Notes: generated from the sequence alone by a model not told the origin. 64,000 bases of DNA from Paenibacillus woosongensis (GCF_030122845.1 NZ_CP126084.1:3906001-3970000), one strand, 5' to 3'; counted from the first letter of the stretch, positions 16,446 through 25,991 are shown. Made by a program: numbers and translations.

Positions 16446-17438
16446 TTACTTGAAATCGTCATAACCGCCCGGATGCGCGCTGTGCCAAGCCCAAGCGCTG
16501 CGAATGATGTTATCCAGGCTGCTTCGCGTCGGCTGCCATTTCAGAACGGATCTCGCCTTATCTGATGAAGCGATCAGCACGCCCGGATCTCCGGCGCGGC
16601 GCGGGCTCATGACGACCTCGAAATCGCGGCCGGTCACTTCACGGACCTGTTCGATCACTTCCTTAACCGAGAAGCCTTGTCCATTCCCCAGGTTGAAGAT
16701 GTTGCTCTCTCCGCCTGCGATCAGATGCTCTACCGCAAGCAAATGCGCGTCCGCCAGATCGCTGACATGGATATAATCGCGGACGCATGTGCCGTCCGGC
16801 GTATTGTAATCGTCGCCGAAGACGGAAATCGAAGGCCGCTGTCCAAGCGCAGTCTGCAAAATCAGCGGGATGAGATGACTTTCCGGTCTGTGGTCTTCCC
16901 CGATTCGTCCGCTATCGTGCGCGCCCGCCGCGTTGAAATAACGAAGGGACACGTATTTGATGCCAAGCACCTTATCGAACCAGTCGATCATCCGCTCCAT
17001 CATCAGCTTCGTCTCTCCGTACACGTTCGTTGGTTGCGTCAAGTCCGACTCCTCGATGGGTACCTTCTCAGGCTCCCCGTAAGTAGCGGCCGTGGAAGAG
17101 AATACGATGCGCCGCACATTGGCTGCATCCATAGCTTCCAACAGGCAAAGCGTACCGTATACGTTGTTGTCGTAATATTTCACAGGCTGCTGCATGCTCT
17201 CTCCGACCAGCGAGTTAGCCGCGAAGTGAATGACCGCTTCGATTTCGTTCTCGGCGAACAGCTTAGCCAGCAGCGCCTTGTCCCGCAAATCCCCCTCATT
17301 CAGCTTGCCGCCTAGCAGCGCTTCGCGGTGGCCCGATTGCAGATTGTCGAGGACGACGACATCTTTTCCACGGTCCAGCAATTCCGCCACCGTATGTGAT
17401 CCGATATACCCTGCTCCGCCAGTAACCAAAATAGCCAT
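16446..17438 (-). CDS. galE: UDP-glucose 4-epimerase GalE
   Basis: A 330-residue short-chain dehydrogenase/reductase family epimerase. The NAD-binding motif is GGAGYIGSH at residues 7-15, the catalytic Ser-Ser-Thr is in VFSSTAATYGEP, and the Tyr-x3-Lys is YGETK. It interconverts UDP-galactose and UDP-glucose, closing the Leloir pathway. It begins one base after the galK stop, so the two are likely coupled. Confidence 0.96.
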   Translation of the reverse strand: MAILVTGGAGYIGSHTVAELLDRGKDVVVLDNLQSGHREALLGGKLNEGDLRDKALLAKLFAENEIEAVIHFAANSLVGESMQQPVKYYDNNVYGTLCLLEAMDAANVRRIVFSSTAATYGEPEKVPIEESDLTQPTNVYGETKLMMERMIDWFDKVLGIKYVSLRYFNAAGAHDSGRIGEDHRPESHLIPLILQTALGQRPSISVFGDDYNTPDGTCVRDYIHVSDLADAHLLAVEHLIAGGESNIFNLGNGQGFSVKEVIEQVREVTGRDFEVVMSPRRAGDPGVLIASSDKARSVLKWQPTRSSLDNIIRSAWAWHSAHPGGYDDFK

Positions 17439-17439
17439 T

Positions 17440-18621
17440 TTAGTTCTCCTCCTTCATTTCATGTACTCCCTGCCCTACTCCACAAACATAAAATTCAGCT
17501 TCTAGACCGGTACGGCGCTGATAAGCCTCGCCAACCTGCTTGACGAAGTCATCTACGGCATCTTCATGTACAAGAGATACCGTACAGCCGCCGAAGCCCG
17601 CTCCAGTCATCCGCGACCCCAATGTCCCTTCAATGCGTCGCGCTTCCTCCACCAGGACATCCAGCTCCATGCAGCTCACCTCATACAAATCACGCAGAGA
17701 ATCATGCGACGCATTCATGAGCTTGCCGAAATGCTGGAGATCGTTGTTGGTCAGCGCTTCTACGGATTCCAGCACGCGAGCGTTCTCCAGCACGACGTGC
17801 TTGGCACGGTCCAGCAGCACCTGGTCTGTAAAAATCGTCTCCAGCTCCCCCAGGCGCTCCGGCTTCAAATGCGCCAGGTATTCCAGCCCCGGCTCATGAG
17901 CCTGCAGCTGACGCAGCGCTTCATCGCACTGCGAGCGGCGTTCATTGTATTTGGAGTCAACCAGACCTCTTCGTTTGTTCGTGTTGCCGATCACCAGCTT
18001 GTAAGCTCCAGTACGGAACGGTACCCGCTGATATTCCAGCGTATCACACATGAGCAGGATCGCATGATCCTTGGCACCGTTTGCTACGGCAAACTGGTCC
18101 ATGATGCCGCTGTTTACACCGACATAGAGATTTTCCGCGCGCTGGGACAGGCGGGCAATTTCCACGGTATCCGTCTCTTTGCCCTCCATGGTCAGCAGCG
18201 CAAATGCAGTGACGACTTCGATCGAAGCGGAAGAGGACAGACCCGCGCCGTTCGGTATTTCTCCATGGAACAGCAGGTCATAACCGCTAGTCAGCGTCGT
18301 ACCCAGCTTGCCCAGCTCCGCGATGACCCCGATCGGGTAGTCGACCCATTCCCCTGTTTTGGATTGCCCTAGCTCATTCGCCTCGAACTCCGCGGCATAC
18401 GGGAAATTTGCGGAAGCAAAGGTTACTTTCTGGTCAGGACGGCGGCGGATCGCCAGCGTCGTTCCGAATTCCAGCGCTGCCGGCAGAACGTAACCCCCGT
18501 TATAATCAATATGCTCGCCGATCAGGTTCACGCGTCCCGGCGCATTGAATACCAATATGCTCTCTTGGCTGCTCCCGTTCCGGGAGAGGAACAGTTGCTC
18601 CATTTCCTGTTTGTTCAACAT
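17440..18621 (-). CDS. galK: Galactokinase GalK
   Basis: A 393-residue GHMP-family kinase. The galactokinase signature APGRVNLIGEHIDYNGG is near residue 30, the ATP-binding motif is PNGAGLSSSASIE, and the third motif is MTGAGFGGC. It phosphorylates galactose at C1. The ATG at 18621 follows GATGGGGTG and gives the usual length; the longer open frame upstream crosses the promoter. First gene of the operon and divergent from the AraC-type regulator. Confidence 0.95.
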   Translation of the reverse strand: MLNKQEMEQLFLSRNGSSQESILVFNAPGRVNLIGEHIDYNGGYVLPAALEFGTTLAIRRRPDQKVTFASANFPYAAEFEANELGQSKTGEWVDYPIGVIAELGKLGTTLTSGYDLLFHGEIPNGAGLSSSASIEVVTAFALLTMEGKETDTVEIARLSQRAENLYVGVNSGIMDQFAVANGAKDHAILLMCDTLEYQRVPFRTGAYKLVIGNTNKRRGLVDSKYNERRSQCDEALRQLQAHEPGLEYLAHLKPERLGELETIFTDQVLLDRAKHVVLENARVLESVEALTNNDLQHFGKLMNASHDSLRDLYEVSCMELDVLVEEARRIEGTLGSRMTGAGFGGCTVSLVHEDAVDDFVKQVGEAYQRRTGLEAEFYVCGVGQGVHEMKEEN

Positions 18622-18660
18622 GCACACCCCATCTTCATGGAATATTCGGTTCTTGCTCTC

Positions 18661-18689
18661 AGTATAAAGACTTCGCGCCATTTTGATAA
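18661..18689 (-). promoter_or_regulatory. Probable galKET promoter
   Basis: Minus strand TTATCA (18684-18689), 17-base spacer, TATACT (18661-18666), about 40 bases before galK. The -35 box is weak, which fits an activator-dependent promoter served by the divergent AraC-type protein. Confidence 0.5.
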
Positions 18690-18785
18690 TGTATGTATGC
18701 GAGGTTTGTATGGATAAATATGACCTTCCCAAGTAGAATATAAATAGAATGAAATGATCCGCCAAGCACGAAGGAGGCTCCCCCA

Positions 18786-19637
18786 ATGCTGCCAGAAACC
18801 TACAGCGCTGCCGCCAACCCCGAAGTATTTGATGAGAGCGACCTGCACATTTTATTTGCTGGCGAGAGCCAGACCAGACCGGATCACCGCGTCGGGCCGA
18901 AAGTTTATGACTATTATCTGCTCCATTTTGTCGAGGAGGGCAACGGTACCTTCCAAACGGAGTATTCCATATACGAGCTGCAGCCCGGAGACGGCTTTCT
19001 CATTCATCCGAATCAGCTGGTTAGCTATTCATCCGATACCGTGACACCATGGCGTTACCGCTGGATCGCTTTTACGGGGGCAAAGGTACCCTCGCTCCTG
19101 GAGCGTGCGGGTTTAACGCCCAAGCATCCCGTCATTCACGCCCCGGCGGACAGCCGTATTCCCGAGCTGCTGACGTCCGTGCTGCAGGAATTCCGCAGCA
19201 AGAAGCCAAGCTCGCATTTGCACTCTCTCGGCTGCCTGTATTTGATCATGGCCGAGGCGGAGGACTCTTATCTTAAGGAATCAACGCTTCCCTCCGGGGA
19301 GTCGGCCGTGCAAAAAATCGTCAAGCAGATGATTTACTATATTTCAAGCCAATATGCCCATCATGTATCCATTGAAGAAATGTGCGCAAGCCTGGGATAT
19401 AACCGCGCTTATCTCTCCCGCGTTTTCAAGAAGGAGACCGGGCTGACTCCCGTTACCTACTTGCTGAAGCTCAGAATCGACAAATCGCGGCAGCTGCTGC
19501 GCGAGCGGCCTGAGCTGTCCATCGAACAGATTTCTTCCTCTGTCGGCCTTAACGATGCGCTCTACTTCTCGCGGCAGTTTCGCCGATTTTACGGACAATC
19601 GCCAAGCGAGTACCGGAGAAACGCCTCTGGAAAATAA
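18786..19637 (+). CDS. AraC-family transcription regulator
   Basis: A 283-residue regulator: an N-terminal cupin-like sugar-sensing half (about 15-100, with YELQPGDGFLIHPNQL) and a C-terminal double helix-turn-helix (about 180-280, SIEEMCASLGYNRAYLSRVF and SIEQISSSVGLNDALYFSR). The ATG follows GAAGGAGG by nine bases. It is divergent from galKET with 164 bases between, so it is the obvious candidate activator of that operon, though the inducer could also be an alpha-galactoside. A terminator follows. Confidence 0.88.
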   Translation: MLPETYSAAANPEVFDESDLHILFAGESQTRPDHRVGPKVYDYYLLHFVEEGNGTFQTEYSIYELQPGDGFLIHPNQLVSYSSDTVTPWRYRWIAFTGAKVPSLLERAGLTPKHPVIHAPADSRIPELLTSVLQEFRSKKPSSHLHSLGCLYLIMAEAEDSYLKESTLPSGESAVQKIVKQMIYYISSQYAHHVSIEEMCASLGYNRAYLSRVFKKETGLTPVTYLLKLRIDKSRQLLRERPELSIEQISSSVGLNDALYFSRQFRRFYGQSPSEYRRNASGK

Positions 19638-19640
19638 CCG

Positions 19641-19674
19641 GAGCCCGCTTCCCTATGGGCAGGGAAACGGGCTC
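19641..19674. terminator. Two-way hairpin between araC-type gene and aldo-keto reductase
   Basis: GAGCCCG-CTTCCCT pairs with AGGGAAA-CGGGCTC around a 6-base loop. The T-runs are short on both sides, but it sits between two convergent genes. Confidence 0.65.
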
Positions 19675-19694
19675 TTCTATGCGTACGGACAAAA

Positions 19695-20699
19695 TTAATG
19701 CTCGCCGTGGTTATGAAGGATCGTTTCGATCCGGTTCAATTCCTCGTCGGTGAACTCAAGCTTGCTTAGCGCCTGAACGTTCTCTTCAATTTGACTCACC
19801 CGGCTTGCGCCGATCAGCGCAGATGTGACCTTGCCTCCGCGGAGCACCCATGCGAGCGCAAATTGGGCGAGGCTCTGCCCCCGTGCTGCCGCCATCTGAT
19901 TCAGTGCGCGTACTTTACGCAGCATCTCAGGCGTGATTTGCGACTCCTGCAGAGCGCCGGTTGGGTTCTTCGCACGGGAATCCTCCGGAATGCCGTTCAA
20001 ATATTTGTTTGTGAGCAGCCCCTGAGCCAATGGACAGAAGGCGATGCTGCCAACCCCATTCTCCTCCAGAACGTCCTGCAGGCCATTCTCGATCCAGCGA
20101 TCCAGCAGCGAATAATTCGGCTGGTGGATGAGCAGCGGCGTGCCCAGCTGCTTGAGGATGGAGACCGCTTCCTTCGTCTGCTCCGCTGAATAGCTCGATA
20201 TGCCTACGTACAGCGCCTTACCGGAGCGAACGATGTGATCCAGCGCCATCATCGTCTCCTCTAGCGGGGTCTCCGGATCAAAGCGGTGGGAATAGAAAAT
20301 ATCAACATAATCAAGTCCCATCCGCTTCAGGCTTTGATCGAGGCTGGAAATTAAGTATTTGCGGGATCCCCACTCGCCATAAGGACCTGGCCACATATAG
20401 TAGCCGGCTTTGGAGGAGATCACCAATTCATCCCGATAGGGTGCCAGGTCTTTCTTCAGCACGGTACCGAACATTTCTTCCGCCGAACCCGGAGGCGGGC
20501 CGTAATTGTTGGCCAAATCAAAATGGGTAATGCCCAAATCAAAAGCTCTGCGAATCATCTCGCGTCCGTTCTCAAACGTATCTACACCACCGAAGTTATG
20601 CCATAATCCAAGCGATATGGCCGGAAGCTTAAGGCCCGAACGACCCACACGGTTATATATCATTGACTCGTACCGGTCTTCACTAGCAATATATGCCAT
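19695..20699 (-). CDS. Aldo-keto reductase (YghZ/Gpr type)
   Basis: A 334-residue NADPH-dependent aldo-keto reductase. The catalytic tetrad is visible: Asp and Tyr in FDLANNYG, Lys in ISSKAGY, His in YSHRFD. The loop motif GPPPGSAEEMFG is typical of the AKR14/YghZ group, which reduces L-glyceraldehyde-3-phosphate and methylglyoxal. The cofactor end contains IGASRVSQIEEN. The start at 20699 follows GGAAGGTAGGG; a later ATG at residue 13 is an alternative. The true substrate is not known from sequence. Confidence 0.87.
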   Translation of the reverse strand: MAYIASEDRYESMIYNRVGRSGLKLPAISLGLWHNFGGVDTFENGREMIRRAFDLGITHFDLANNYGPPPGSAEEMFGTVLKKDLAPYRDELVISSKAGYYMWPGPYGEWGSRKYLISSLDQSLKRMGLDYVDIFYSHRFDPETPLEETMMALDHIVRSGKALYVGISSYSAEQTKEAVSILKQLGTPLLIHQPNYSLLDRWIENGLQDVLEENGVGSIAFCPLAQGLLTNKYLNGIPEDSRAKNPTGALQESQITPEMLRKVRALNQMAAARGQSLAQFALAWVLRGGKVTSALIGASRVSQIEENVQALSKLEFTDEELNRIETILHNHGEH

Positions 20700-20806
20700 T
20701 TAGTTCCCTACCTTCCTGCTGTAATTTTCTTTCGCAAAATATCATATCTCGTTCAAAAACCTTTGGCAAGAAGGAAGAAACCGTTTTCGGCATCATGGCG
20801 AACCCT

Positions 20807-21571
20807 TCAGCTCCCGGCTTTAAGCAGCGATTCCACCTGCCCGAGCACCGCGCCAATCGGCTCGGCAATCAGCAAATCGGCCTGGTTATCGTAAGCTGTC
20901 GGCGATGCATTCAACAGCACTGTCCGCTGTCCCCGAAAATACGTGACCAGGTGAGCCGCCGGCTGAACGGTCAGGGAAGTTCCGCCGATCAGCAGCAGAT
21001 CCGCTTCGCTAATTGCCTCAACCGTTCTTTCGATCACCTGCGTATTCAGGTTCTCCCCGTACAATACAACATCGGGTTTGACAGTCCCGCCGCAAGTCTG
21101 GCATTTTGGCACAGGATCGCCCGTACTTATCACTTCCTCCAGGCTATGGAACCTCCCGCAGTCCATGCAATAGTTCCGGTGGATGGAACCGTGCAGCTCC
21201 AGCACGCTGCGGCTGCCTGCCTTCTGATGCAGGCCGTCGATATTTTGGGTAATAACCGCATCCAGCTTGCCCTCGTCCTCCAGCCAGGCCAAGCAACGAT
21301 GGGCCGGATTCGGCTCGGCATGCAGATGGATCATCTTCGTTTTGTAAAAATCATAGAATACCTCTGGATGGCGGTCGAAAAACGGCCGGCTCAAAATTTC
21401 CTCCGGGGAATACGGCGAAGCCTTCTCCTGCTGATAAATGCCCGCTGCGGAACGAAAATCGGGTATTCCACTTTCTGTAGAAATGCCTGCCCCGCCAAAA
21501 AATACGATTCTGCGCCCCTCCTTCACCCAGGACGCGAGCTGCTCGATTTTGCTTAATGTCATTGCTTTCAT
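20807..21571 (-). CDS. cobB: NAD-dependent protein deacylase (sirtuin)
   Basis: A 254-residue Sir2 protein. The NAD site is GAGISTESGIPDFR, followed by TQNIDGLHQKAG, the catalytic His in ELHGSIH, the zinc cysteines CMDCGR and CQTCGG, and GTSLTVQPAAHL. It removes acyl groups from lysines using NAD (SrtN/YhdZ in B. subtilis). The ATG at 21571 overlaps the HAD gene's stop (ATGA), with GGAGG just before, so the two are coupled. A second ATG three codons on is also possible. Confidence 0.92.
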   Translation of the reverse strand: MKAMTLSKIEQLASWVKEGRRIVFFGGAGISTESGIPDFRSAAGIYQQEKASPYSPEEILSRPFFDRHPEVFYDFYKTKMIHLHAEPNPAHRCLAWLEDEGKLDAVITQNIDGLHQKAGSRSVLELHGSIHRNYCMDCGRFHSLEEVISTGDPVPKCQTCGGTVKPDVVLYGENLNTQVIERTVEAISEADLLLIGGTSLTVQPAAHLVTYFRGQRTVLLNASPTAYDNQADLLIAEPIGAVLGQVESLLKAGS

Positions 21572-22341
21572 GCCTCCTCCAGCACTTTCATTTCTATAAA
21601 ACTGCGGATAACCGCATCTGCATCCAGCAGATACGATTCCCCTCCGCCGTCCGGAGCTATTCCAACCGTCATCCGCACCCCCGCCTGCTTGCCCATCTGC
21701 ATATCCCCGTTGCTGTCCCCTACGACGACCGCATGCTCCGGGGATACGCCAAGCTCGCGGCAAGCAAGCACAGCCATTTCGGGAAAAGGCTTGCCAAGGC
21801 TCACCCGATCCCTGCCGACAATGACGTCGAAATAGCGCTCGATTCCCATCCAGCTCAAATGCTCGCTCGCTGCCTCCGTCGTATCCGACGTGACAACAGC
21901 AAGGCGGATTCCCTGCGATTGGCAAGCCTTCAGTAAAGCTGCGAGCCCTGGCATTGGTCTGGCATTTCTGCGATTTCTCAGCTCAATCATCGCCGACGAG
22001 CTGAACTGCCTAACCTGAATCAGCGCCTCGTTCCAGGGAACTCCCGCCGCATACAGCTGCCAGGCGAGCAGCGCGGTGACCTCTTCCTCGCTCCCCATCG
22101 CCAGCGGCCCGGTCTTATCATAATCCTCGATCTGCTGCCGCTCATCCAGCTTAAGCCCCAGCAGCGCTGCTCTGCTGTCGATCCGCCGCGCCCCCAGCAA
22201 TTCCAAATGGCTGTCCAGCAAATCCAGCAGCGTCATCGCCCATTCTCCCCAGAGGGCCATGAAATCCAGCAAGGTTCCATCCTTATCAAATAATATTGCC
22301 TGGCATGGCACCCTGCGTTCGCCTGCCTGAACAATCGCCAT
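21568..22341 (-). CDS. HAD-superfamily phosphatase
   Basis: About 257 residues. HAD motif I is LFDKDGTLLDF near the N-terminus, motif II lies in LAVVTSDTTEAASEHL, the motif III lysine is in SLGKPFPEM and motif IV is VVGDSNGDMQMGKQAG. It has a helical cap of type C1, as in phosphoglycolate phosphatase-like enzymes. The substrate is unknown. The start at 22341 is placed by GGGGGGA seven bases upstream; longer readings to 22398 lack support. Its end overlaps the sirtuin start. Confidence 0.85.
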   Translation of the reverse strand: MAIVQAGERRVPCQAILFDKDGTLLDFMALWGEWAMTLLDLLDSHLELLGARRIDSRAALLGLKLDERQQIEDYDKTGPLAMGSEEEVTALLAWQLYAAGVPWNEALIQVRQFSSSAMIELRNRRNARPMPGLAALLKACQSQGIRLAVVTSDTTEAASEHLSWMGIERYFDVIVGRDRVSLGKPFPEMAVLACRELGVSPEHAVVVGDSNGDMQMGKQAGVRMTVGIAPDGGGESYLLDADAVIRSFIEMKVLEEA

Positions 22342-22566
22342 AGTCATTCCCCCCGGTTTCATCGTTCGCTTTATGCAGCCCTCGTACAGCTTACTCACAT
22401 TACCGCTATTGTATATGATTCAATACTTTGCCACAAATGCGCGGACTGACAGCGTTTTCTATTGTGATAATTATCACGTGTACTGATCTTCAAAAAGAGT
22501 ACCTTTATTACAGAGACCGAATACTTAAAATTTTGAATGATTGAAAGGCTTGAGGAGGCTGTCAGC

Positions 22567-23625
22567 ATGAAGACGAACATCATCCCATCGAATCCGCGCG
22601 GAGAGGCATTTTTTCTCAACCTGCGCTTTTTACTGATCATTTGCGTCTTCATCGGCAATGCCATCGAGCCGCTGATCCAAGACATAGACGCCATGCATGC
22701 TCTATATGTATGGATTTTTACTTTTCATATGCCGCTGTTCGTATTCGTCACCGGTTACTTCGCCAAAACCAATCTGCTCGGCCTGCCCGGCCGCAAGCTG
22801 ATGCTGCAAATCAGCCTCCAGTACGTGATCTTTCAAAGCCTGTATTCGATACTGGACGTTACCGTATTTAAGGTACAGAACATCCACCATTCCTTCTTTG
22901 CCCCGTACCTGCTGCTCTGGTTCCTTGCCAGTCATCTGTGCTGGCGCGTACTGCTGATCGTCATGAACAAATGGACGCCCCTCCAGCAGCTGGCGGTATC
23001 GCTTGCTCTAGGCGTGCTCGTCGGATATTTGCAAGTAGATGGAGTCTGGCTCAGCTTGTCGCGGACCTTTGTGTATTTGCCTTTCTTTATTGCCGGTTAT
23101 CATTTTTCATTTGCCTATTTGGAGAAATTCTTCACTCCTTTGGCCCGTGCGCTTGCTATGTCACTTGCCGGTGTTATGCTGGTTGCCGTCGTTTTATGGG
23201 GGCAGCTTATCGATGCCGGATGGCTGTACGGCAGCATGACGTACGGGCAGCTCGGTCATGACGAATGGTATGCCGGAGCCTACCGACTGGCTCTTTACGC
23301 CCTGCAGCTGCTGGCAGGAATCGCTTTTCTGTCTTTCGTGCCCTTGCGGGAGAGCAGGCTGACCGATCTGGGACGGCGCACCTTGTATGTGTTCCTCCTG
23401 CATGGATTCATTATCCGCTTTGCGGCCGCCTCCCCTTTATATGATCGCGTTACGAATACGGCAGCTTCCGCCATGCTTATTGTCGGGGCTATCTTCCTGA
23501 CCCTTGTGCTCAGCCATCCCCTTGTACGCAAATGGACGTCGCCGGTCATTGAACCCCCGGTGCAATGGCTGCTGAAGTTGGAGCGCCGGGCATTCCGCCC
23601 CTTCCGTACAGTCAGCAAGCATTGA
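22567..23625 (+). CDS. Membrane acyltransferase 3 family protein
   Basis: A 352-residue protein with about ten hydrophobic helices. The family marks are the first helix with FLNLRFLLIICVFIGN, the FTFHMPLFVFVTGYF segment, and YVFLLHGFIIR near the C-terminus. Members move acyl groups onto sugars or cell wall polymers at the membrane; YkrP of B. subtilis is a similar protein. The target is unknown. The start at 22567 has GAGGAGG eight bases upstream. Transcribed alone, opposite to the HAD-sirtuin pair, with its own terminator. Confidence 0.85.
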   Translation: MKTNIIPSNPRGEAFFLNLRFLLIICVFIGNAIEPLIQDIDAMHALYVWIFTFHMPLFVFVTGYFAKTNLLGLPGRKLMLQISLQYVIFQSLYSILDVTVFKVQNIHHSFFAPYLLLWFLASHLCWRVLLIVMNKWTPLQQLAVSLALGVLVGYLQVDGVWLSLSRTFVYLPFFIAGYHFSFAYLEKFFTPLARALAMSLAGVMLVAVVLWGQLIDAGWLYGSMTYGQLGHDEWYAGAYRLALYALQLLAGIAFLSFVPLRESRLTDLGRRTLYVFLLHGFIIRFAAASPLYDRVTNTAASAMLIVGAIFLTLVLSHPLVRKWTSPVIEPPVQWLLKLERRAFRPFRTVSKH

Positions 23626-23664
23626 CCAGCCAAATCAGCAATATTGAAGAATATTGCCAATTTT

Positions 23665-23686
23665 AGAGCCATTTGGCTCTTTTTTT
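23665..23686 (+). terminator. Terminator of the acyltransferase gene
   Basis: AGAGCC-ATTT-GGCTCT followed by a run of T on the plus strand, 40 bases after the stop. Confidence 0.9.
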
Positions 23687-23769
23687 GGTTTCTGGCGTTT
23701 CAAACTAACTGACTGTGGTAAATAAATCATACGCAAAACAATATTTTTCGCATAAGGAGTTGATTGGAA

Positions 23770-24039
23770 ATGGCACGCGGAAACGGCAAAATGAGCCGTC
23801 AAGAAGCCGGTCGCTTGGGAGGACAGGCCACCTCCAAAAACCACGGCAAAGAGTTCTACCAGGAAATCGGGCAAAAAGGCGGAGAAGCTACTTCCAGAAG
23901 CCACAGCAAGGAATTCTATCAAGAGATTGGCCAAAAGGGCGGAGAAGCCACCTCCGAGAAGCACGATAAGGAATTCTACCGCCGTATAGGACGCATGGGC
24001 GGGGAAGCCCGCAACAACAATAACAACAACAATAAATAA
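23770..24039 (+). CDS. KGG-repeat stress protein (GsiB/LEA-like)
   Basis: An 89-residue, very hydrophilic protein made of three tandem 20-residue units (KEFYQEIGQKGGEATS core, period 60 bases) after a half unit (RQEAGRLGGQATS), ending in a poly-Asn tail. This is the KGG motif (Stress-induced bacterial acidophilic repeat) of GsiB and plant Em/LEA proteins, which are thought to protect against drying and stress. The ATG at 23770 lies nine bases after AAGGAGT. Monocistronic between two terminators. The precise stress is not known. Confidence 0.92.
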   Translation: MARGNGKMSRQEAGRLGGQATSKNHGKEFYQEIGQKGGEATSRSHSKEFYQEIGQKGGEATSEKHDKEFYRRIGRMGGEARNNNNNNNK

Positions 24040-24066
24040 GGATGGAAAACCATCCGTTTGCAAGGA

Positions 24067-24098
24067 AGAGTTCCAGATTAGACTGGGGCTCTTTTTTT
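24067..24098 (+). terminator. Terminator of the KGG-repeat gene
   Basis: AGAGTTCCAG/CTGGGGCTCT stem with two G-U pairs, then seven T. Confidence 0.8.
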
Positions 24099-24231
24099 AA
24101 TCAAAAACCTTCCTTCCAATCCTTATCAAGCGCTAGAAAAAGCCGAATACATATGATAGACTTTAGAGAAAACCTTTAGCGGTGTAAAGTTCCAAAATCA
24201 CAATATACATTTTATGGGGGGATAGGCAACC

Positions 24232-25917
24232 ATGACTGCCAAGAAAATGCGTTCAGATATGATCAAAAAAGGCTTCGACCGCGCGCCTCACCGCAGTTTG
24301 CTGCGGGCTGCAGGCGTGAAGGACGAGGATTTCGGCAAGCCGTTCATCGCCGTATGTAACTCCTATATTGATATCGTTCCTGGCCATGTGCATTTGCAGG
24401 AATTCGGTAAAATCGTCAAAGAAGCGATCCGCGAAGCCGGCGGCGTACCTTTTGAATTCAACACCATCGGCGTCGATGATGGTATTGCGATGGGGCACAT
24501 CGGGATGCGTTATTCCCTGCCGAGCCGGGAAATCATTGCCGACTCCCTGGAAACCGTTGTTTCCGCCCACTGGTTCGACGGAATGGTCTGCATCCCGAAC
24601 TGTGACAAGATCACGCCAGGGATGATGATGGGCGCGCTTCGCGTGAACATCCCGACCGTATTCGTCAGCGGCGGACCGATGAAAGCCGGCGTAGACAGCA
24701 AAGGACGCAGACTGTCCTTGACTTCTGTCTTCGAAGGCGTAGGCGCTTATCAAGCGGGCAAGATCGACGATGCTGACCTGCTTGAGCTTGAACAATACGG
24801 CTGTCCGACTTGCGGCTCCTGCTCCGGTATGTTCACGGCCAACTCCATGAACTGTCTCGCCGAAGCGCTGGGACTGGCCATGCCGGGCAACGGTACGATT
24901 CTCGCGGTCGACGAAGCGCGGAAGGATTTCGTAAGACAATCCGCCCGTCAATTGATGGAGCTGATCAAGCTGGATCTTAAACCACGCGATATCGTAACGA
25001 AAGAATCGATCGACAACGCCTTCGCGCTTGATATGGCCATGGGTGGCTCAACCAATACGGTGCTGCACACCTTGGCTTTGGCTCAGGAAGCAGGCATCGA
25101 TTACCCGCTGGAGCGTATCAATGAGGTGGCCAACCGTGTCCCTCATATTTCGAAGCTGGCTCCGGCATCCGACCATTTCATCGAAGACGTTCACCGGGCT
25201 GGCGGCGTAAGTGCCGTAATCAACGAGCTGTTGAAGAAGCCTGGAGCGATCCATGGCGGCCAAATGACCGTAACGGGCAAGACGCTTGCCGAGAACGTGG
25301 CCGGCAGCGAGGTCCATGACCGTGAAGTCATCCGTTCCATCGACAACCCGCATTCCGAGAAAGGCGGCCTCGCCATTCTGTACGGAAACCTCGCACCTGA
25401 AGGTTCCGTAATCAAGGTCGGTGCGGTTGATCCTTCGGTTGGCGGATACCATAAAGGCCCGGCCATCTGCTTCGACTCGCAGGAGCAAGCGCTGGAAGGC
25501 ATCGCAAATGGCAAGGTCAAGGAAGGCCATGTCGTCGTCATTCGCTATGAAGGGCCAAAAGGCGGACCAGGTATGCCGGAGATGCTTGCTCCAACCTCGC
25601 AAATCGCCGGTATGGGCCTTGGCGCAAAAGTCGGCCTCATTACGGACGGCCGCTTCTCTGGAGCTTCCCGCGGCATCAGTATCGGCCATATTTCTCCGGA
25701 AGCAGCCGAAGGCGGACCAATCGCTTTCGTAGAAGATGGGGATATCATCGAGCTGGATCTGAATAACCGCAAAATCGAGCTTCATGTTTCCGATGAGGAA
25801 ATGGCCCGTCGCCGTGCGAACTGGAAAGGCTTCGAGCCGAAGGTGAAGACCGGTTACCTTGCCCGCTATTCCAAGCTCGTTACCAACGCGAGCAACGGCG
25901 GAGTTATGAAAATTTAA
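24232..25917 (+). CDS. ilvD: Dihydroxy-acid dehydratase IlvD
   Basis: A 561-residue IlvD/Edd-family enzyme of normal length. The iron-sulfur cysteines lie in [22 protein letters not shown] and [17 protein letters not shown]; the C-terminal catalytic region contains [13 protein letters not shown]. It dehydrates dihydroxy acids to 2-oxo acids in valine, leucine and isoleucine synthesis. The ATG follows TGGGGGGATAGG. No other ilv or leu genes are near, and the 130-base leader shows no T-box, so its control is not visible. Confidence 0.97.
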   Translation: MTAKKMRSDMIKKGFDRAPHRSLLRAAGVKDEDFGKPFIAVCNSYIDIVPGHVHLQEFGKIVKEAIREAGGVPFEFNTIGVDDGIAMGHIGMRYSLPSREIIADSLETVVSAHWFDGMVCIPNCDKITPGMMMGALRVNIPTVFVSGGPMKAGVDSKGRRLSLTSVFEGVGAYQAGKIDDADLLELEQYGCPTCGSCSGMFTANSMNCLAEALGLAMPGNGTILAVDEARKDFVRQSARQLMELIKLDLKPRDIVTKESIDNAFALDMAMGGSTNTVLHTLALAQEAGIDYPLERINEVANRVPHISKLAPASDHFIEDVHRAGGVSAVINELLKKPGAIHGGQMTVTGKTLAENVAGSEVHDREVIRSIDNPHSEKGGLAILYGNLAPEGSVIKVGAVDPSVGGYHKGPAICFDSQEQALEGIANGKVKEGHVVVIRYEGPKGGPGMPEMLAPTSQIAGMGLGAKVGLITDGRFSGASRGISIGHISPEAAEGGPIAFVEDGDIIELDLNNRKIELHVSDEEMARRRANWKGFEPKVKTGYLARYSKLVTNASNGGVMKI

Positions 25918-25941
25918 TTGAAATCATCTTCATATGCATAG

Positions 25942-25982
25942 AAAGGGGCGGTTCCACATCTTCATGTGGAACCGCCCCTTTA
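25942..25982. terminator. Two-way terminator between ilvD and the deacetylase gene
   Basis: Perfect 18-base stem around a CTTC loop, with A and T runs at both ends; serves the convergent genes on either side. Confidence 0.9.
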
Positions 25983-25991
25983 GTGTCAGGA

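Noticed and set aside
23700..23735. Sigma-B-like boxes (GTTTCA and GGTAAA) before the KGG-repeat gene
   Set aside because: The match is loose and Paenibacillus-type genomes often lack sigma-B, so I do not call a promoter.
23635..24063. 142-codon minus-strand frame over the KGG-repeat gene
   Set aside because: The plus strand encodes a clear KGG family protein with ribosome site and terminator; the minus frame is its complement.
24100..24231. Possible T-box or attenuator before ilvD
   Set aside because: The gap is only about 130 bases and contains no T-box sequence or terminator-antiterminator pair.
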